Shown: positions 45,175 through 54,479, counted from the first letter of the stretch. The stretch: DNA of 64,000 bases from Sulfurospirillum cavolei (GCF_001548055.1 NZ_AP014724.1:124001-188000), one strand, 5' to 3'. Translations and numbers: made by a program. Notes: a model not told the origin generated them from the sequence alone.

Positions 45175-46084
45175 CATAATCTTCGATATGCGCGATACAG
45201 GCCTCTCCCATCGCTAAAATACTCTCTTTTGAGTTACCTCCGACGTGGGGCAGGCACATAAGGTTAGGCAGGTCGATCAGCTCCCAATCGGAAGTCGGTT
45301 CTTCCAAAAATGCTTCCAAGCCGGCTCCGGCGATTTGTCCTGTTTTTAAAGCGACTTTGAGTGCTTCCTCATCGATGATGCCTCCGCGCGCCGTGTTGAT
45401 AATGTAGCTTGTCGGCTTCATCGCCTCAAATTCGGCCGTGGAAAAAAGGTTTCGGCTCTCGTCGGTTAAGGGCAGATGAATCGAAACAATGTCCGCTTCA
45501 CGTAAAATTTGAGCTTTGCTCGCAAACGTAATGCCGTAACGCTTTGCCTCGTCTTCATCGTGCGTTCGGTTGTAAACGAGAATCGTACATGAAAAAGGTT
45601 TGAGCAGTTCGATGACACGCTTGGCGATATTTCCGAAGCCGAAAAGTCCGATCGTTTTGCCGCTGAGTTCCATGCCGCCGTTTACTTTCCACGTATGCTT
45701 TTTAAGCAGCGTCGAGGCGATGTAGGTGTTGCGTATTAATGCCAACATAAAGTACAAGGTGATCTCGGCGACCGAATTGCGATTCGTTCCGCCCGTCCAA
45801 CCGAGTTTGACGCCGTATTGTTGCATCGCTTCGAGGTCCAAATTGTCCAGCCCGACACCGTATCGCGAGAGCATTTTAAGCGCGGGACATGCTCTCAAAA
45901 CTTCCGCGTCGATCTCTTCTCGTCCGACGATAGCAACTTCAATGCCGTCTAAAAATGCGATGAGATCGGCTTTGGTTTTAAGAGCGTTGTCGGCATTATG
46001 TTTGACGTTTCCAAATCGTTCGCGCATCTGCTCCATCAATTCGGGCGATCGCGAAAACAAAGGCGAGATAACGGCGATTTGCAT
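45161..46084 (-). CDS. D-isomer-specific 2-hydroxyacid dehydrogenase
   Basis: 307 residues: NAD site GKTIGLFGFGNIAKRVIEL, substrate residues in NTARGGIIDEEALKVAL and the catalytic His in LPHVGGNSKE. Phosphoglycerate dehydrogenase-like, but without the ACT domain of SerA; the substrate is unknown. Its 3' end overlaps the end of tex by 14 bases. Confidence 0.87.
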   Translation of the reverse strand: MQIAVISPLFSRSPELMEQMRERFGNVKHNADNALKTKADLIAFLDGIEVAIVGREEIDAEVLRACPALKMLSRYGVGLDNLDLEAMQQYGVKLGWTGGTNRNSVAEITLYFMLALIRNTYIASTLLKKHTWKVNGGMELSGKTIGLFGFGNIAKRVIELLKPFSCTILVYNRTHDEDEAKRYGITFASKAQILREADIVSIHLPLTDESRNLFSTAEFEAMKPTSYIINTARGGIIDEEALKVALKTGQIAGAGLEAFLEEPTSDWELIDLPNLMCLPHVGGNSKESILAMGEACIAHIEDYVNLL

Positions 46085-46203
46085 ACGAGTCCTTTTACGG
46101 GGAATTTAAACGAAGTATAACACGCTTTTTTACTCTCAATGATTTAAATTTTATTAACGTATAAAAGATATAATAAAATAATAATTATCGATAAGGACAA
46201 ATC

Positions 46204-46638
46204 ATGACGATTAAAAAATGGCTTTTCGCGATGCTGTTACCCGTGTCGCTTCTTGCGGACGTTTTGCAGGAAAACGGCATCTTCCCAACCCTAAAACTGA
46301 AAGATCAGTTTGAAAAAGAGGTCGTAATTAATGTCCAAACCAAGCAGATTATTATCGCGTTTACCAAAGCGCAAGGCGAAACGATGAAGGCATTTTTAGA
46401 AGCAAATCCAAACTATTTAAGCGACCATAACGCACTTTATATGATGGATGCTACGGAAGTCCCGAGTGTGATTATGAGCATGTTTATGATGCCGAAGTTT
46501 AAAAAATACGGCTATTCGGTAGGGCTGGTCGAGGATAAGCAAACGGCACAAACGCTTCCGAAACAAAACGATAAACTCACCGTTTTATCGTTAGATAACC
46601 TTCGTATAACGCAAATTGACTTTAAAGAAGCTCTTTAA
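46204..46638 (+). CDS. Exported hypothetical protein
   Basis: 144 residues: signal peptide (cleaved near LLADV), then a possibly thioredoxin-like small fold without CxxC (LKLKDQFEKEV, IIIAFTKAQGE). Such proteins recur in Campylobacterota but the role is unknown. Confidence 0.65.
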   Translation: MTIKKWLFAMLLPVSLLADVLQENGIFPTLKLKDQFEKEVVINVQTKQIIIAFTKAQGETMKAFLEANPNYLSDHNALYMMDATEVPSVIMSMFMMPKFKKYGYSVGLVEDKQTAQTLPKQNDKLTVLSLDNLRITQIDFKEAL

Positions 46639-46648
46639 CAAGAGGGGA

Positions 46649-47029
46649 TCAGTTTTCCTCTTGTTCTTTTAACAGGCGATTTTCTTCATCGCTAAAGATG
46701 CGCGAACGTGTGATAAATTGATACCCCTCGTCGATTTCAAGCGAAAACGAGTTACCAAAAGCACTCTTTTCTTCCTTGACGTCCAAAATAATCTGCGAGT
46801 AACGAAAATACTCAAACTGATCCGGATCGATAAAAAAATCGCAACCACCCACCGTACCTAATTTGACGTTACGGGAAGGAACGTGAAAATCTTTTTTTTC
46901 GTAACACATCGGCGCGGTGCCGTCGCAACAGCCGCCGCTTTGGTTGAAAACCAGTTCACCGTATTCGTTTTTGAGCATTTCGATAACTTTGAGCGCTTCG
47001 GAAGTCGCGCTCAGACGATGAATCGTCAT
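46649..47029 (-). CDS. DUF779 protein
   Basis: 126 residues from the ATG at 47029 (AAGGAG upstream). Conserved SGGCCDGTAPMCY and VGGCDFFID. The family usually lies beside aldehyde/acetaldehyde dehydrogenases, as here (52 bases downstream of one). A metal- or redox-linked accessory role is inferred. Confidence 0.85.
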   Translation of the reverse strand: MTIHRLSATSEALKVIEMLKNEYGELVFNQSGGCCDGTAPMCYEKKDFHVPSRNVKLGTVGGCDFFIDPDQFEYFRYSQIILDVKEEKSAFGNSFSLEIDEGYQFITRSRIFSDEENRLLKEQEEN

Positions 47030-47080
47030 AAAGGACTCCTTGAAAAAAAGGCATGGGCAAAAGCCCATGCATCAAACAAT

Positions 47081-48577
47081 TTAAAAAAATCCGAGTTTAT
47101 TTTTGTTGTATGACGTCAAAATGTTTTTCGTATGGCGATACGCATTGAGCATCATCATATGCGTTTCACGACCGATACCCGATTTTTTGTAGCCGCCGAA
47201 AGAGGCATGAGACGGATAGAGGTGGTAGCAGTTGACCCATACGCGTCCGGCTTCGATGCCGCGTGACATTTTGTGGAGTTGATGTGCGTCTCTAGACCAA
47301 ACGCCTGAACCTAAACCGTAGATCGTATCATTCGCGATGGCAAGGGCTTCATCTTCGTCTTTAAAGGTTGTGACGCATAAAACGGGCCCAAAAATTTCTT
47401 CTTGGAAAATGCGCATTTTGTTGTGACCTTTGAAGATCGTCGGTTGGATGTAGTTACCTTTCGGGAATGTTTTGTTCTCGTACGCTTCACCGCCGATAAG
47501 GCACTGCGCACCTTCTTCTTTGCCGATGCGGATATAATCTAAGATTTTCTCTTTTTGATTGACGGAGGCTTGCGCACCCATTTTCGTGGTCGGATCGAGC
47601 GGGTTTTCCTGCGTGATGGCTTTGACACGCTCTAAGACACGTTTCATAAACGGCTCATAGATGGACTCTTGAATCAATGCGCGAGACGGGCACGTGCAAA
47701 CCTCGCCGCTGTTAAAGGCAAAGAGTACGAGACCTTCGATTGCTTTGTCGAAAAATTCATCGTCTTTTTCCATGATGGATTCAAAGAAGATATTGGGGGA
47801 TTTTCCGCCGAGTTCCAAGGTTGAGGGGATGATATTTTCGGTAGCGTACTGCATAATGAGCTGACCGGTTGTCGTCTCGCCCGTAAAACCGACTTTTTTA
47901 ATATCCGGATGCGTGGAGAGGTGTTTACCGATTTTCCCGCCTGCACCGTTAATGACGTTGACGACGCCTTTGGGTAATACGTCTTGAATGGTTTCCATCA
48001 AGAGTAAAATAGACATCGGCGTCGCACTTGCCGGTTTGATTACGACGCAGTTTCCTGCGGCAATGGCGGGAGCGATTTTCCATGCCGCCATCAAAAGCGG
48101 AAAGTTCCATGGAATAATTTGTGCAACCACACCGAGAGGCTCATGGATCTCTTGAGAGACTGTGGTTTCGTCAAGATCGGCAACCGTACCAGCTTCGCTT
48201 CTAATGACGGAAGCAAAATAGCGGAAATGATCGACGACAAGCGGAATATCGGCCGCGAGGGTTTCGCGTACGGCTTTACCGTTGTCTAGCGTTTCGGAGA
48301 TAGCGAGAAATTCTAAATTTGCTTCGATTTTGTCGGCAATTTTATTGAGCATATCGCTTCGTTGAACGACCGACATGTGTTTAAAAGATTCAAATGCTTT
48401 TTTAGCCGCCGCAACCGCCATATCGACGTCTGCCGTGGAAGAGCGCGGTATCTTGGTGAGAAGTTCACCGTCAACCGGAGAAAGATTGTCAAAATACTCG
48501 CCGCTTAAGGGTGGAACCCATTCGCCGCCGATAAAATTTTCGTAACGAGGCTTATACGTTGGTTTTGAATATGCCAT
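47081..48577 (-). CDS. NAD-dependent aldehyde dehydrogenase
   Basis: 498 residues with the full ALDH set: IPWNFPLLMAAWK, catalytic Glu in LELGGKSPNI, catalytic Cys in FNSGEVCTCPSRAL. Close to ExaC/acetaldehyde dehydrogenases of ethanol metabolism; linked to DUF779 in one unit. Confidence 0.92.
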   Translation of the reverse strand: MAYSKPTYKPRYENFIGGEWVPPLSGEYFDNLSPVDGELLTKIPRSSTADVDMAVAAAKKAFESFKHMSVVQRSDMLNKIADKIEANLEFLAISETLDNGKAVRETLAADIPLVVDHFRYFASVIRSEAGTVADLDETTVSQEIHEPLGVVAQIIPWNFPLLMAAWKIAPAIAAGNCVVIKPASATPMSILLLMETIQDVLPKGVVNVINGAGGKIGKHLSTHPDIKKVGFTGETTTGQLIMQYATENIIPSTLELGGKSPNIFFESIMEKDDEFFDKAIEGLVLFAFNSGEVCTCPSRALIQESIYEPFMKRVLERVKAITQENPLDPTTKMGAQASVNQKEKILDYIRIGKEEGAQCLIGGEAYENKTFPKGNYIQPTIFKGHNKMRIFQEEIFGPVLCVTTFKDEDEALAIANDTIYGLGSGVWSRDAHQLHKMSRGIEAGRVWVNCYHLYPSHASFGGYKKSGIGRETHMMMLNAYRHTKNILTSYNKNKLGFF

Positions 48578-48750
48578 TTTTGCACCTTTCTAATTAAAGT
48601 AAAAGATAAAAATATCTTTAGAAAAAACTCTAGTGCAGATCTCTTTAATCGCCCATTAAAAATTATATTAATTTGTAGATAACGTTTTCGCTTTATATGA
48701 CGTTTGCTTTTTATTTACAAACGATTAAGAGGTCGTTTATGCTATTGTCC

Positions 48751-48840
48751 TATACTTTCACTACCAAGACACCTCCTTTTTAAAAATCACTCAACCTTTT
48801 TTCCTTGAACGCTCGAATTTGCCCGATTCGAGCGTTTTAT
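48751..48840 (+). ncRNA. Candidate small RNA 1 (CCUCC motif)
   Basis: A -10 TATACT (48751-48756) is followed by a likely start near 48762, an unpaired stretch ACCAAGACACCTCC, and an 11-base hairpin AACGCTCGAAT/ATTCGAGCGTT around TTGCCCG, then TTATTT. About 78 nt. The segment ACCTCCTTT equals the anti-Shine-Dalgarno end of 16S rRNA. A homologue lies at 50271-50358 on the other side of dinB. Confidence 0.6.
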
Positions 48841-48918
48841 TTCATTTTGAAATAGTTCCCAGCTCTTTTTTTCGTTTAGCCTATAATCCTTTTGAATGTT
48901 TAAAGACAAGGACGGCGC

Positions 48919-50205
48919 GTGATTATTCATTTGGATTTGGATTGTTTTTTTGTTTCGGCGGAGCGTACCCGTACCCCTTTTTTGAAAAATAAACCCGTAG
49001 TAGTGTGTAAAAGTAGTGATACGAAGATTTTTTCGCGTGAAGACACCGAATGCGTTATGACCGAATCGGTCGGTGGATTTAACGGGCTTTTTCAACATAA
49101 AAAAGCGTTTAACGGTTTTGATAAAACGGCATGGAAAAAAGAATTTATCAATGAAGAAGGGCATATACACGGTATCGTCATTGCCAAAAGCTATGAAGCC
49201 AAAGCCTACGGAATTAAAACGGGAACGCCTTTGCGCGACGCTTTGGCGATGTGTCCGAATTTACTTGTCGTTTCGAGCGACCATCTTTTCTATCAACTCC
49301 TCTCTACGCAATTAAAAGCGTTTTTAAAGACGAAAATTCCTGTCTTGGAACAGTACAGTATCGATGAGTTTTGGGGAGATTTACACGGTTGGGTGTGCGA
49401 AGAAAAAACGTATGATTTTATCCATACGTTACGACAAGAAATAATGGATACGTTTGATTTGCCCGTCTCCATAGGTGCATCGACGTCTAAGTGGATTGCT
49501 AAACTTGCGACCGATTTTGCAAAACCTTTTGGTCTTAAAATCGTTCCCAAAGAGCAGATCGTCGCTTTCGTATCGCCGCAACCGATCGAAAATTTTCCGG
49601 GTATCGGGAAAGTCTTATCTCGAAAATTACACGAATACCGCATCGAAACTTTGGGCGATTTGATTGCGTATCGTCGGCTGGTCAGCGGTTGGGGAAAAAT
49701 AGGAAAAGAGTTGTATGCTAAAGTGGTCGGAGAAGACAACGAACCCGTTTGTACCGATCGTGCGAGAAGTTCCATCGGCATCGCACGCAATTTTGCACCG
49801 ATTAAAGATCGAGAAGAACTCAAACGGCGTATGATTATTTTGGCGCGCCATCTTTCGCATACGATGATGAAGCTAAGCCTTCACCCTACAACCTATTTTT
49901 TCAAGATTCGTTATGAAAACGGAGTCAAATCTCAAGGTTCGCTGAGCGTCGATCGTGCTTTTAGCGAGTCTTTTTATCGTAACTTGGCGATAGACTTTCT
50001 CGTCAAGCTCGATACCCTACCCAATGAACGCGTCCATCATCTCGCACTCCATGCTTCCAACTTCGTATCGCGTTCACATGTCAAAATATTTTCACTTTTT
50101 TCGTCCGATGAAGATAGCAAAGCAAAACGCTTAAGTGAAAAACTGACGCAATTGCGTGATAAATACGGTGTTGATATTGTCAGAACGGGCATTGAAAAAT
50201 TATGA
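48919..50205 (+). CDS. Y-family DNA polymerase (DinB-like)
   Basis: 428 residues. Catalytic acids in HLDLDCFFVSAE and YSIDEFWGDL; helix-hairpin-helix IENFPGIGKVLSRKL; little-finger domain at the C-terminus. Error-prone bypass synthesis. An insertion of about 50 residues (30-80) between the first two motifs is longer than in E. coli DinB. Start is GTG at 48919. Bracketed by two homologous small RNA candidates. Confidence 0.88.
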   Translation: MIIHLDLDCFFVSAERTRTPFLKNKPVVVCKSSDTKIFSREDTECVMTESVGGFNGLFQHKKAFNGFDKTAWKKEFINEEGHIHGIVIAKSYEAKAYGIKTGTPLRDALAMCPNLLVVSSDHLFYQLLSTQLKAFLKTKIPVLEQYSIDEFWGDLHGWVCEEKTYDFIHTLRQEIMDTFDLPVSIGASTSKWIAKLATDFAKPFGLKIVPKEQIVAFVSPQPIENFPGIGKVLSRKLHEYRIETLGDLIAYRRLVSGWGKIGKELYAKVVGEDNEPVCTDRARSSIGIARNFAPIKDREELKRRMIILARHLSHTMMKLSLHPTTYFFKIRYENGVKSQGSLSVDRAFSESFYRNLAIDFLVKLDTLPNERVHHLALHASNFVSRSHVKIFSLFSSDEDSKAKRLSEKLTQLRDKYGVDIVRTGIEKL

Positions 50206-50270
50206 TTTAGCGACTTAAAGCTTGTAAACACGCTTCAAACGTTGATGCGAAATTGTTTAAAACAGTAATC

Positions 50271-50358
50271 TATAATTTCATTACCAAGACAACCTCCTCT
50301 TTGTAAAGAATCTAACCTCTTTAAAACACTTCGATTGCCCGGTCGGAGTGTTGCTTTT
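50271..50358 (+). ncRNA. Candidate small RNA 2 (CCUCC motif)
   Basis: Homologue of 48751-48840: TATAAT (50271-50276), ACCAAGACAACCTCC, a second CU-rich stretch TAACCTCTTT, then AACACTTCGA/TCGGAGTGTT around TTGCCCGG and TTTTTT. Both keep the TTGCCCG loop while the stem sequence differs, so the loop is probably the selected part. Confidence 0.6.
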
Positions 50359-50695
50359 TTTCAGATACCATTTAATACCCTTTGGTCTAAACACTACCTA
50401 TTTTTCCTTGTATTCTTTTAGATCTTACGTTAGAATAAATGACGGTTTTGGGGTCATACTGGGCAAGGGAGTTGTTAAACAGTGGGCTAGGCTATTTTCT
50501 ACAACAATCACGACTTTGATCCAAAAATCATTTTATACAATCATGCTTTAACACATTAACTGATATTTTCTTTTATATTTTTCATTTTCTATTCATTACT
50601 GCTTTTGTCGGCGTGCTTACTTTGAGAAAAATCCAACATAAAATCCATAAAACTGTTTAAAATCTAATAATTTTTAGTTGATATAAAACAAATAT
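50359..50695. other. Gene-poor gap
   Basis: No convincing gene. A 67-codon frame at 50348-50551 lacks a ribosome site and overlaps the small RNA terminator. This marks the change from core to accessory DNA; base composition becomes clearly more AT-rich. Confidence 0.5.
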
Positions 50696-51001
50696 TTAAC
50701 TATATTCATGTCTTCCATGAGGGCTTTTCGCACAAGTTCCCTGATTAGCACTTAAACTTGAATGTCCACAAAATTTACATTTATAACTACCACTATGTTT
50801 ACTGATATAGAGATGCTTTTTATGTGGGCTATATGTACATGATCCTGAACTGGCACTTATACTTGTATGACCGCAATATTGACAAAGATAGCCACTAGAA
50901 TTTTCATTCATATAAATATGATTTTTACTTGGTGAAGATGCACAGCTACCACTGCTTGCCCCCGCACTTTTATGTCCGCAACATTGACAAATATATCCCA
51001 T
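50696..51001 (-). CDS. Triple zinc-ribbon repeat protein
   Basis: 101 residues made almost only of three tandem units of about 33 residues. Each reads Y-x-C-x-x-C-G-H-x-S, then G-x-C-x-x-S-P and H-x-Y. C-x-x-C plus the later Cys and His could bind one zinc each. No helix long enough for a membrane anchor. I do not recognise the family; a DNA/RNA-binding or adaptor role is possible. Confidence 0.7.
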   Translation of the reverse strand: MGYICQCCGHKSAGASSGSCASSPSKNHIYMNENSSGYLCQYCGHTSISASSGSCTYSPHKKHLYISKHSGSYKCKFCGHSSLSANQGTCAKSPHGRHEYS

Positions 51002-51067
51002 ATTAATACCTTCTATTCATAATATTAAGTAAATTATACTTCTTTTCCATTATAATCTTAGCCTAGA

Positions 51068-51091
51068 AAAAAGACAGAATATTGTCTTTTT
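51068..51091. terminator. Bidirectional hairpin
   Basis: AAAAAGACA-GAATAT-TGTCTTTTT, a perfect nine-base stem with T and A ends. Lies upstream of the gene at 51135; a TATAGT -10 follows at 51100-51105. Confidence 0.45.
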
Positions 51092-51134
51092 AATATGTTA
51101 TAGTAAGCTTATAAATGACAGGTAGGTTTAAAGA

Positions 51135-51857
51135 ATGAACCCTAAACAACAGCAATTAGAAGTATTGTATGAAAAAAAATTTTATAAAAACGATGTGATT
51201 ACAAGTCTTTCATCACCATACTTAATAAGCTTAGAGGTGCAAAACCAAAATCCTAATGTAATGATTGTTGGACAAGAGACAAATGAATGGTTTTATGATT
51301 GGGAAGTGTTTAAAAGAATTGGCATTCAAGCGCAAATGAAAGTCTATAAAGACTACCATGATAACCATAAAGAACATAATCGATTGTATTTTGCATATGT
51401 CAAGCACGTTATGGGATCAGACGAGATGGTACCAGTCTTTAATAATATGTTCAAATTCGACCTAGGCGATAAGAGTAAAACGAAAAACATCTCTAATGCC
51501 AGTGATGAGCAACTCAAAGAACTCCTTGCGTTTCACAAAGGCATCTTAGCCAAAGAGATCGAGATCATTCAGCCTAAAATCATTCTTTTTTTCACCGGAC
51601 ATGTCTATGATAAGCTCTTCATTGATCCGATTATCAAACAAGAAGGTGATTACCGAAAGCTTTATAAAAAAATTGATGCATTAAACGTGGATGAATGGAA
51701 ATGCTGCCACTTAGATCTAAAACAGTTTCCAGGATTTGAAAACTTTAATGGCATTGCCTTTAGAACCTATCATCCAATGTACCTTAATCGTAAAGCCAAT
51801 ACTTATGGAAAAGAAATCCTTGATTATTTAAAGCAACAAGTTGCCAGCGTTATCTAA
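51135..51857 (+). CDS. Unknown protein, possibly UDG-like fold
   Basis: 240 residues. PNVMIVGQETNEW near residue 39, IIQPKIILFFTGH near 144 and FRTYHPMYLNRK near 208 appear in the order and spacing of the uracil-DNA glycosylase superfamily (motif 1, central strand, HP motif), but the catalytic residues differ. Glycosylase activity is not claimed. Accessory context suggests a role in mobile-element or defence biology. Confidence 0.55.
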   Translation: MNPKQQQLEVLYEKKFYKNDVITSLSSPYLISLEVQNQNPNVMIVGQETNEWFYDWEVFKRIGIQAQMKVYKDYHDNHKEHNRLYFAYVKHVMGSDEMVPVFNNMFKFDLGDKSKTKNISNASDEQLKELLAFHKGILAKEIEIIQPKIILFFTGHVYDKLFIDPIIKQEGDYRKLYKKIDALNVDEWKCCHLDLKQFPGFENFNGIAFRTYHPMYLNRKANTYGKEILDYLKQQVASVI

Positions 51858-51905
51858 AGCTCTCTACACAAGAGCTTTAATTCTTTTTTGGACAGATTAT
51901 ATCAG

Positions 51906-52577
51906 CTATTTTCTCAATACTGAGTTCAAATAAGACGTAAAAATATACTTGATACTAGGAAAAAGCATACTACTCTTATCCTCAAAATCAATGATATTTC
52001 TATAAAACTGCTCTTTTGAAGCGGGTCTGTCAACATAACTTTGAAATGAATCAAGTTCAATGACTTTGCCATAGTTCATCCATGTATAAAGCACTTTAAA
52101 AAATGTTTTTTTTTGAAGCGGTTCATGATCTTCGTCTTCTTCACACTGATCGGTATCTTCTTTATAAAAATCATCCAACGCTTCTGGTCTATAGTGCTCT
52201 AGTATCTCATGAAATGTGTCAGATATACCGTAAATACTAAGCTCCCCTTTCACAAAATGCTCTTCTATAACATCAGCATATTCATCATAGAGCATTGCGA
52301 TGGTATAAAGCACGGCATCCCGTCCAGGAAAAGGAATGTTGTCTGTTGGTGTAAACAATGTGATGATCTCATCATCACTATACCGTCTTTTTAAAAACAT
52401 CAATATATCATACAGATGCCAATAGGTCAGCTCAAAATCTACATGTCGCGTGATAAGCGAAGTGTCCAATAATGCTGATTGCAAATAGCTGTTATTGTTA
52501 AAGCATCTCAGGATCAGATGAATCATCCCTATAGAGATTTCTAGTGAGGTTTGATCTGTCAACAGTTTATGATACAC
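51906..52577 (-). CDS. Unknown acidic protein cut by IS insertion
   Basis: Up to 223 residues, rich in Asp/Glu with an acidic cluster (EDTDQCEEDEDHE). The first codons of the frame (GTG at 52577) lie in the inverted repeat of the IS, so the original start was lost or is the ATG at 52526. Joining the sequence across the IS gives an in-frame TGA, so no longer N-terminus is recoverable. Family unknown. Confidence 0.5.
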   Translation of the reverse strand: MYHKLLTDQTSLEISIGMIHLILRCFNNNSYLQSALLDTSLITRHVDFELTYWHLYDILMFLKRRYSDDEIITLFTPTDNIPFPGRDAVLYTIAMLYDEYADVIEEHFVKGELSIYGISDTFHEILEHYRPEALDDFYKEDTDQCEEDEDHEPLQKKTFFKVLYTWMNYGKVIELDSFQSYVDRPASKEQFYRNIIDFEDKSSMLFPSIKYIFTSYLNSVLRK

Positions 52578-53828
52578 AGAAAAGAAAATGTCTAAGCACT
52601 GATGTTGTTTTGTAACAAGTATCTATTTTCAAAATCTACCGGAGATAAATAGCCATTACTTGAGTGTAACCTCTGTCTATTGTAAAACACTTCAATATAT
52701 TCAAATATTGCTTGATTGGCTTGGCTCCTTGTTTCAAATTTCATGTGATGTGTCAGTTCGGTTTTTAGCGAGTGAAAAAAACTCTCAGCAACAGCATTAT
52801 CGTAACAGTTTCCCTTAGCACTCATACTCTGAACGATGCCATATTCCTTAAGTAAGGCTTTGTGAGCATCAGAAGCATATTGACTGCCGCGATCGGTATG
52901 CCAGATAACACCATGAGGAGGATTACGCTTTTTAAGTGCCATAAATAAAGCATCATTGACAAGCATGGAACTCATATGTGTATCCATAGACCACCCGATG
53001 ACTCTTCTCGAATATAAATCAATTACAACCGCTAAATACAGCCACCCTTCTTGTGTCGGAATATAGGTGATATCGCCCACATACATTTGATCGGGCGTTG
53101 ATGTATAAAAGTCTTGTTGTATTCGATTAGGGGCAATGGCATACGTATGATTGGAATTGGTGGTAAGCACTCTAAAACGACGTTTATTGCGACAACTGAG
53201 TCCTAATTTTTTCATAATCCTTGCAATTCGTCTACGAGAAACGATCAAGCCATAGAGTTGCTCAAGTCTTTTTTTTAGACGACGCGTGCCATAGGTTTGA
53301 TAGGTTCCAAGAAAAATATCCTTGATCATCGTATTTAAAAAAGTATCTTCTTGTTTTTCAATACGAAGCCATCGATAATAACAGTTCCTTGATACCTCTA
53401 ATATATGACACATTGATGCAACATTGAATTCGTTGCAATGCTCTTTGATCCAGGCGTACTTCAATGAGCTTCGTTTGCGAAGAACGCCGCTGCCTTTTTT
53501 AAGATATCTCTTTCCATCTTTAAACGGGCATTCTCTTTACGCAAGCGCTTGTTCTCTTCTTCCACGCTCTCTTTGGCATGATGGTTGATTGAAGAACGTA
53601 CAATCATTGGAGATTCCAAATGATGCTTCTGACGATATTGACGTAACCATGCATATAAAGTCTTCTCACTCATCCCCAACTCTTTGGCAATTACCATCGC
53701 AGATTTCTCACTGTTTAATGCCAACTGTATCGCTGAATCTTTAAATTCTTGGGTATATCTTTGTACTCTCCCTGACATACGTTTATCCTCTTTATGATTT
53801 ACAGAAATTCTATCATCTCTGTGTATCA
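52570..53828 (-). mobile_element. IS3-family insertion sequence
   Basis: 1259 bp. Perfect 11-base ends TGATACACAGA (52570-52580) and TCTGTGTATCA (53818-53828), with weaker match inward. Flanked by TTTA on both sides (52566-52569 and 53829-53832), a target duplication. Contains overlapping orfA and orfB. Appears complete and possibly active. Confidence 0.93.
52592..53464 (-). CDS. IS3 transposase OrfB (DDE integrase)
   Basis: 290 residues: helix-turn-helix_21 region, then the rve core with catalytic VGDITYIPT, WHTDRGSQY and NAVAESFFHSLKTE (D, D, E). Normally made as an OrfAB fusion by -1 frameshift. Confidence 0.93.
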   Translation of the reverse strand: MKYAWIKEHCNEFNVASMCHILEVSRNCYYRWLRIEKQEDTFLNTMIKDIFLGTYQTYGTRRLKKRLEQLYGLIVSRRRIARIMKKLGLSCRNKRRFRVLTTNSNHTYAIAPNRIQQDFYTSTPDQMYVGDITYIPTQEGWLYLAVVIDLYSRRVIGWSMDTHMSSMLVNDALFMALKKRNPPHGVIWHTDRGSQYASDAHKALLKEYGIVQSMSAKGNCYDNAVAESFFHSLKTELTHHMKFETRSQANQAIFEYIEVFYNRQRLHSSNGYLSPVDFENRYLLQNNISA

Positions 53829-53829
53829 T
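53461..53829 (-). CDS. IS3 transposase OrfA
   Basis: 122 residues with helix-turn-helix (AMVIAKELGMSEKTLYAWLR) and a C-terminal leucine zipper-like helix. A slippery AAAAAAG (53494-53500, minus strand) near its end fits programmed -1 frameshifting into orfB; the frames overlap by four bases. Confidence 0.92.
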   Translation of the reverse strand: MIHRDDRISVNHKEDKRMSGRVQRYTQEFKDSAIQLALNSEKSAMVIAKELGMSEKTLYAWLRQYRQKHHLESPMIVRSSINHHAKESVEEENKRLRKENARLKMERDILKKAAAFFANEAH

Positions 53830-53847
53830 TTAGTGTAACCAGATCAA

Positions 53848-53914
53848 GGATGAGTTTCATCAGCATTTTGAAAATACCGTTATTCTTGAAGACGGTATGC
53901 CTTTTAACATTTGA
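53848..53914 (+). pseudogene. Possible 3' stump of a gene broken by the IS
   Basis: A short frame, DEFHQHFENTVILEDGMPF, ending with TGA at 53914 and followed 17 bases later by the next gene. No start lies between it and the IS. It may be the tail of a plus-strand gene lost to insertion and deletion. Short, so uncertain. Confidence 0.3.
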
Positions 53915-53930
53915 TATATGAGGAAAATCG

Positions 53931-54479
53931 ATGCAAAAAATAAATGAAGAACGCTTTTTAACCTTTGAGAATATTTATCAAGAAAATCGTTATAGAGGCT
54001 ATCAAATCCATGATTTAACAGAATTTAAAAGTGAAAGTATTGATATGGAAATGGAAAATATTAGAGAGGATATTCTCTCCAATATCAATAACTATTTGAA
54101 TATTGAATCAGATAAAAGTTTTTTCACGTATCATCAAATTAAGACCACAGTAGAAGGTACTTTCTCTTTAGACTATATCATTGAAAAAGTTGATGTAGTT
54201 TTTCGTGATCATTATATGTATAACTCATATAGCAAAGACCCTGCTTTATCGACCCAACTGTACGATGATTTGTATTTTCAAAAGACAGAAAAAATGGCAG
54301 ATGACCTTCGCCAATTGGATCGTGATTTGAGTCAAGAACAACTTGATGCTCTTCATGAAGAAATGCAAGAATTAATGGTTGATACAGAGGACTATATTGC
54401 AGATAACGAAGCATGTTATTTATCAAATTATTACTATACTGTCGATGTTCAAATAACACTCAAAAAAGCTATATTTTAA
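53931..54479 (+). CDS. Unknown acidic protein
   Basis: 182 residues, helical, acidic, with a long charged segment (LRQLDRDLSQEQLDALHEEM). GAGG eight bases before the ATG. No family recognised. Forms a pair with the nuclease-like gene 23 bases downstream. Confidence 0.6.
   Translation: MQKINEERFLTFENIYQENRYRGYQIHDLTEFKSESIDMEMENIREDILSNINNYLNIESDKSFFTYHQIKTTVEGTFSLDYIIEKVDVVFRDHYMYNSYSKDPALSTQLYDDLYFQKTEKMADDLRQLDRDLSQEQLDALHEEMQELMVDTEDYIADNEACYLSNYYYTVDVQITLKKAIF

Noticed and set aside
48787-49170. 127-codon minus-strand frame
   Set aside because: It overlaps small RNA 1 and the start of the Y-family polymerase; no ribosome site and no family likeness.
50348-50551. 67-codon plus-strand frame
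   Set aside because: Starts in the small RNA terminator and has no ribosome site or conserved features.
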